Assembly: GCA_016110215.1 (NCBI GenBank)
Contig: JADWQD010000009.1
Coordinates: 1,180,093 to 1,244,092 of the forward strand
Direction of reading: 5' to 3'
Source: Capronia americana
Taxonomy: Eukaryota > Ascomycota > Eurotiomycetes > Chaetothyriales > Herpotrichiellaceae
Length of the DNA stretch: 64,000 nucleotides
Positions 62,201 to 64,000 of the stretch are shown here, one piece after another (position 1 is the first letter of the stretch; each line of letters opens with the position of its first letter). Both the position numbers and the translations under genes were made by a program. Below the pieces are notes generated by a model. The model ran no database searches and was not told where the DNA came from. It saw only the letters and a list, made by a program, of their open reading frames with translations.

Positions 62201-64000
62201 TACGATTGTAGGCCGAGCAGGTACGCAAGGATCGCAAGACGCCCGGAGAAAGTCAATTTTGCGCTCTCTCTTCCAGCTATCGAACCAAGAGGTCGCGGTA
62301 TTTCTTGACATTGCTCTTGGCAAGCTGAGAGATCTCAAAGTCAAAGGGACGTCCCCTCCTCTGGCAAGCCTTGACCAACTTTTCGTCCCGGAAGATCAGC
62401 AATATGGTTTCCTCCGATTACTATTATCAATGCTCGAGACTTTACAGAGCCGATTTGCAGAGTACGGTCCGCAGGTCGTCGACGCGGTCGTGTCTTGTAT
62501 CGTCAAAGTATCCCACCAGGGCCAAAGCCAGATTGGTGTCAAGCCAACTGCTACAACCGCTCTATCCCGAAGTATCAGACGCACAGCCTTCCAATGTCTT
62601 GTGCTTCTGTTCGAACATTGTCCAGAGATCGACTGGCCGAAATATCTACCCGTGCTCTTTGCCGGCGGGATTAGCCCACGCCTTGACATATTCGCATCAG
62701 AGACAACTCAAGGCATCTCAGGCCTGCTACGGCTGTTTGCCGTTTGGGCACACTCACATGACCTAGTCGTCTGCCTTGGAAAATACGATGCTCGAGTTCC
62801 AGATGTACTCTGGCGATCACTAGCCGCGCTACCAACTCCGAGCGCTGTGAAGGTGTTCATTCTCAACGAAATCGTCCTTCCTTGGGTTGAGCTGGCCGAA
62901 GACAGCTCGATTACTCCGACCGAAGCTCATGATCTTCTTCAAACTGAGTCAGATGGCTTGTTGAAAGCTCTCATTTCCCTCCTAGAACGGACGCCTCCGA
63001 AAGACATTCTCGCAGCGGTGACAGCGGTCTTACCCAGAATCGCGCCATTCGCGAAGTCTTCGGAATCTCGAGGGTCTGCGGTGAAATTGTTGACTAGTCT
63101 CCTTTCCAATGACGGCCTCAAGGTCGCTCCCAATGTTAAAGGGCAACTCTTGCGCTCGATTCAGGCCTTTTTGTCTGCTGACGACGTTCTGGAGGAAGGC
63201 TTGCGCCAGCAGCTCCTTACATCAGTCTCTCCCTTGTTCAACTATTTCAAGGACGAGTCCAATCGTCAAATTCTATGCGAAGTCTTGGGGCGGTTGGCAG
63301 CTTCCAACGAGCTATTGACTCAGGCAGCACGACTTTGTAAAGATTTGAATGCTGTGTCCTCACAACGGCTTGACGAGGCTGATTACGATACACGTCTGGA
63401 GGCTTTCCATTCAGTCCAAACACTGGATGTTGCAAGGTCTGGTCAAATGTGCCTACCCCTCGTCTACAATCTGCTATTTTTCGTAAGGACCGGCGATGAT
63501 TTCACCCTCAGGTCAAATGCCCTTGCATGCCTCAAACAACTCATCACCAAGGGCTGTGGCACGGCGGACCCAGAAGTCAGCAACATGATAGTCAGCTCTG
63601 TCCTGCCTGTCACGAAGAAGTGCATGCGACATGAATCAGAGCTTGTGCGGGCCGATTTTGTCGGTCTACTCGGACTTCTTGTGCAGCATGCTGGAGGGGA
63701 TGAAGACTTGCAGAATATGACACCGCTGCTGGTCGGGAACGATGAGGAAGCGTCCTTGTTCTCAAACGTTCTGCATATCCAGCAGCACCGCAGACTTCGA
63801 GCGATCAGACGGCTTGTGTCGGAAATTGAAAAGGATGCAATCAATACCAAAAACATTGTGGAGATCTTCATACCTCTGCTGGAGATGTTTGTACATGACA
63901 CCAGTACCGATGAGTCAGCTCAGAGCACTAAAGGTCAAGCCATCGCCGCTATGGGCACAATCCTCCAATGGCTCGATTGGAGGCACTTCAAGACATTGTT
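59238..64000 (+). CDS. utp20: UTP20 (DRIM), SSU-processome HEAT-repeat protein, 3' end missing
   Basis: Giant alpha-solenoid component of the U3 snoRNP/small-subunit processome, needed for 18S rRNA maturation in the nucleolus. From the ATG at 59238 (MAPISPGFQLVPSRKAKKQT) the frame stays open to the window end: 1587 complete codons with no intron, about 60 percent of the usual 2,500-2,600 residues. N-terminal family marks: HRYESFTKRIARLKIDPVH, then VIEWCFTCLAWMFKYLAKLL, LVQDLRPLLDIMTPYLSSKK and DYIVRFSAESLAFLLRKA. The remainder is continuous HEAT-like helix pairs (for example VRKIAMLLRRLPQLHRSMP and NPRVLFRSPEVYNKLIDLLS). The last visible residues are MGTILQWLDWRHFKTL. The stop codon lies outside the window. 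Confidence 0.96.
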   Translation, partial: MAPISPGFQLVPSRKAKKQTTSTNLHRYESFTKRIARLKIDPVHTVERRKPTDGDTDILQSFFRTALEEWAELNLSQTFTSFLNKANPLSETLPQLLHHADTLFDLLAQHIEKNDELALEPLLSLLAHLAHDLGQRFSRYFSRTVELVARVAAAQDKADVIEWCFTCLAWMFKYLAKLLVQDLRPLLDIMTPYLSSKKDYIVRFSAESLAFLLRKAAVLYQKKRGPLSLAIKHLLGALPQDNESPPYTPYQLGVMTLCVDSARGLDGQLHSCSASLVHCLLETALSMSNPDHVQSTVEGVIIGLIHETDSSAFRPVLEVVLEVIRHCAASNDSSQVSFSLRLLIVLLGTRKGSRISGWANVIETFQALEEVARQLSHELPLLHSTLATIMAEIIQYAPMDQLLPFSQKLLDSAAETLSIREYFAFSALCVELGKERFTDLVLPRLQHYIVEHWSEDEVSLYYTLERLRQENIPIGGAATAGSLFCPADYEDFAILHLVAEGEAANSSTTQQLAGRLRLAKNSRLSRSPEVMGRAHDAYHKLLCTALLEESNDFNLHRRAILGWGFDSYLDTVPDTGHQLEGIIGLLLKTSPDHFRLQPFVHATFRLFRKHNRDQNSEHRTFDNLRYHLIKNLLANSSGLKKDSLLLLPLVEATGANPWLVETTELMIEILETPYTPTEVRKIAMLLRRLPQLHRSMPLKSSYHDLIPFYCLGMLSSFHDRTRKELCSTLAQLVETASTEELVLNVAMQWLQTPMDPAQPQRKDEEQIKQHLSSFECSHLAQVESLSSSVLNDFQNSDDSFRTMVEAAHQPENVGTPQNGRTLALQILAAIPASAERRSRLLVPIFLAAPFSRGQLPATSDSDASGSSHTLTPELDDHAWSLSDRKALLTLFRKFVNPRVLFRSPEVYNKLIDLLSNGNEDIRKLAFQAVLTWKDPVLARYEAKLTQLAEGKLAASDISTFLGSDEEPDSVKSVDRQVVLSIALRLLYGTIVGRAGTQGSQDARRKSILRSLFQLSNQEVAVFLDIALGKLRDLKVKGTSPPLASLDQLFVPEDQQYGFLRLLLSMLETLQSRFAEYGPQVVDAVVSCIVKVSHQGQSQIGVKPTATTALSRSIRRTAFQCLVLLFEHCPEIDWPKYLPVLFAGGISPRLDIFASETTQGISGLLRLFAVWAHSHDLVVCLGKYDARVPDVLWRSLAALPTPSAVKVFILNEIVLPWVELAEDSSITPTEAHDLLQTESDGLLKALISLLERTPPKDILAAVTAVLPRIAPFAKSSESRGSAVKLLTSLLSNDGLKVAPNVKGQLLRSIQAFLSADDVLEEGLRQQLLTSVSPLFNYFKDESNRQILCEVLGRLAASNELLTQAARLCKDLNAVSSQRLDEADYDTRLEAFHSVQTLDVARSGQMCLPLVYNLLFFVRTGDDFTLRSNALACLKQLITKGCGTADPEVSNMIVSSVLPVTKKCMRHESELVRADFVGLLGLLVQHAGGDEDLQNMTPLLVGNDEEASLFSNVLHIQQHRRLRAIRRLVSEIEKDAINTKNIVEIFIPLLEMFVHDTSTDESAQSTKGQAIAAMGTILQWLDWRHFKTL

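Overview
The window is nuclear DNA from a filamentous ascomycete (Pezizomycotina). Evidence: short GT-AG introns of about 46-200 nt, small first exons, roughly 2 kb gene spacing on both strands, and a gene set typical of such fungi (HET-C2-type glycolipid transfer protein, Spo71-like PH protein, fungal IMP2, GT31 enzyme with a C-terminal Cys-rich module, degenerate pepsin-fold protein). No mitochondrial, viral, CRISPR or intact transposon sequence was recognised. Neither genus nor order can be set from sequence alone.

Layout. 1-7.2 kb (all minus): a frameshifted short-chain dehydrogenase cut by the left edge, a coiled-coil protein, MAF1 and the AP-1 sigma adaptin APS1. 7.2-13.5 kb is gene-poor and full of broken frames; its one recognisable item is a CHAT-domain (caspase-like) protein interrupted by an in-frame TAA just after the catalytic Cys. 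13.5-26.8 kb is dense: glutamate-cysteine ligase regulatory subunit, BUD32 kinase, YVC1 vacuolar TRP channel, eIF2-alpha, a small SRPBCC protein, a SulP/STAS transporter, a pepsin-fold protein with both DTG loops altered, and a DsbA/FrnE-like oxidoreductase with an 11-nt exon. 28-38 kb: a secreted wall-type protein with twelve W-x-D-W repeats, a 2 kb non-coding stretch rich in TACTCGTA octamers, IMP2, HET-C2-type GLTP and a large Spo71-like protein. 38-44 kb: a VIT/VWA protein with tandem repeats in its promoter, a GNAT acetyltransferase and a macro-domain protein. 45-51 kb: four small-molecule enzymes side by side (MDR reductase, tartrate/D-malate-type dehydrogenase, isochorismatase-fold protein, ketopantoate-reductase-like protein), perhaps a small catabolic set. 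52-64 kb: an F-box-like orphan, a GT31 glycosyltransferase, the CwfJ/Drn1 homologue, and UTP20, which runs off the right edge.

Most genes are housekeeping: growth and translation control (MAF1, eIF2-alpha, BUD32, UTP20), RNA metabolism (DRN1), membrane traffic and vacuole (APS1, YVC1, SulP), thiol chemistry (GCL subunit, DsbA-like). Exon boundaries were worked out by hand from splice signals and protein-family continuity. The best candidates for something undescribed are the broken CHAT gene in its gene-poor setting, the W-x-D-W wall protein, the degenerate aspartic-protease fold, and the octamer-rich intergenic region.
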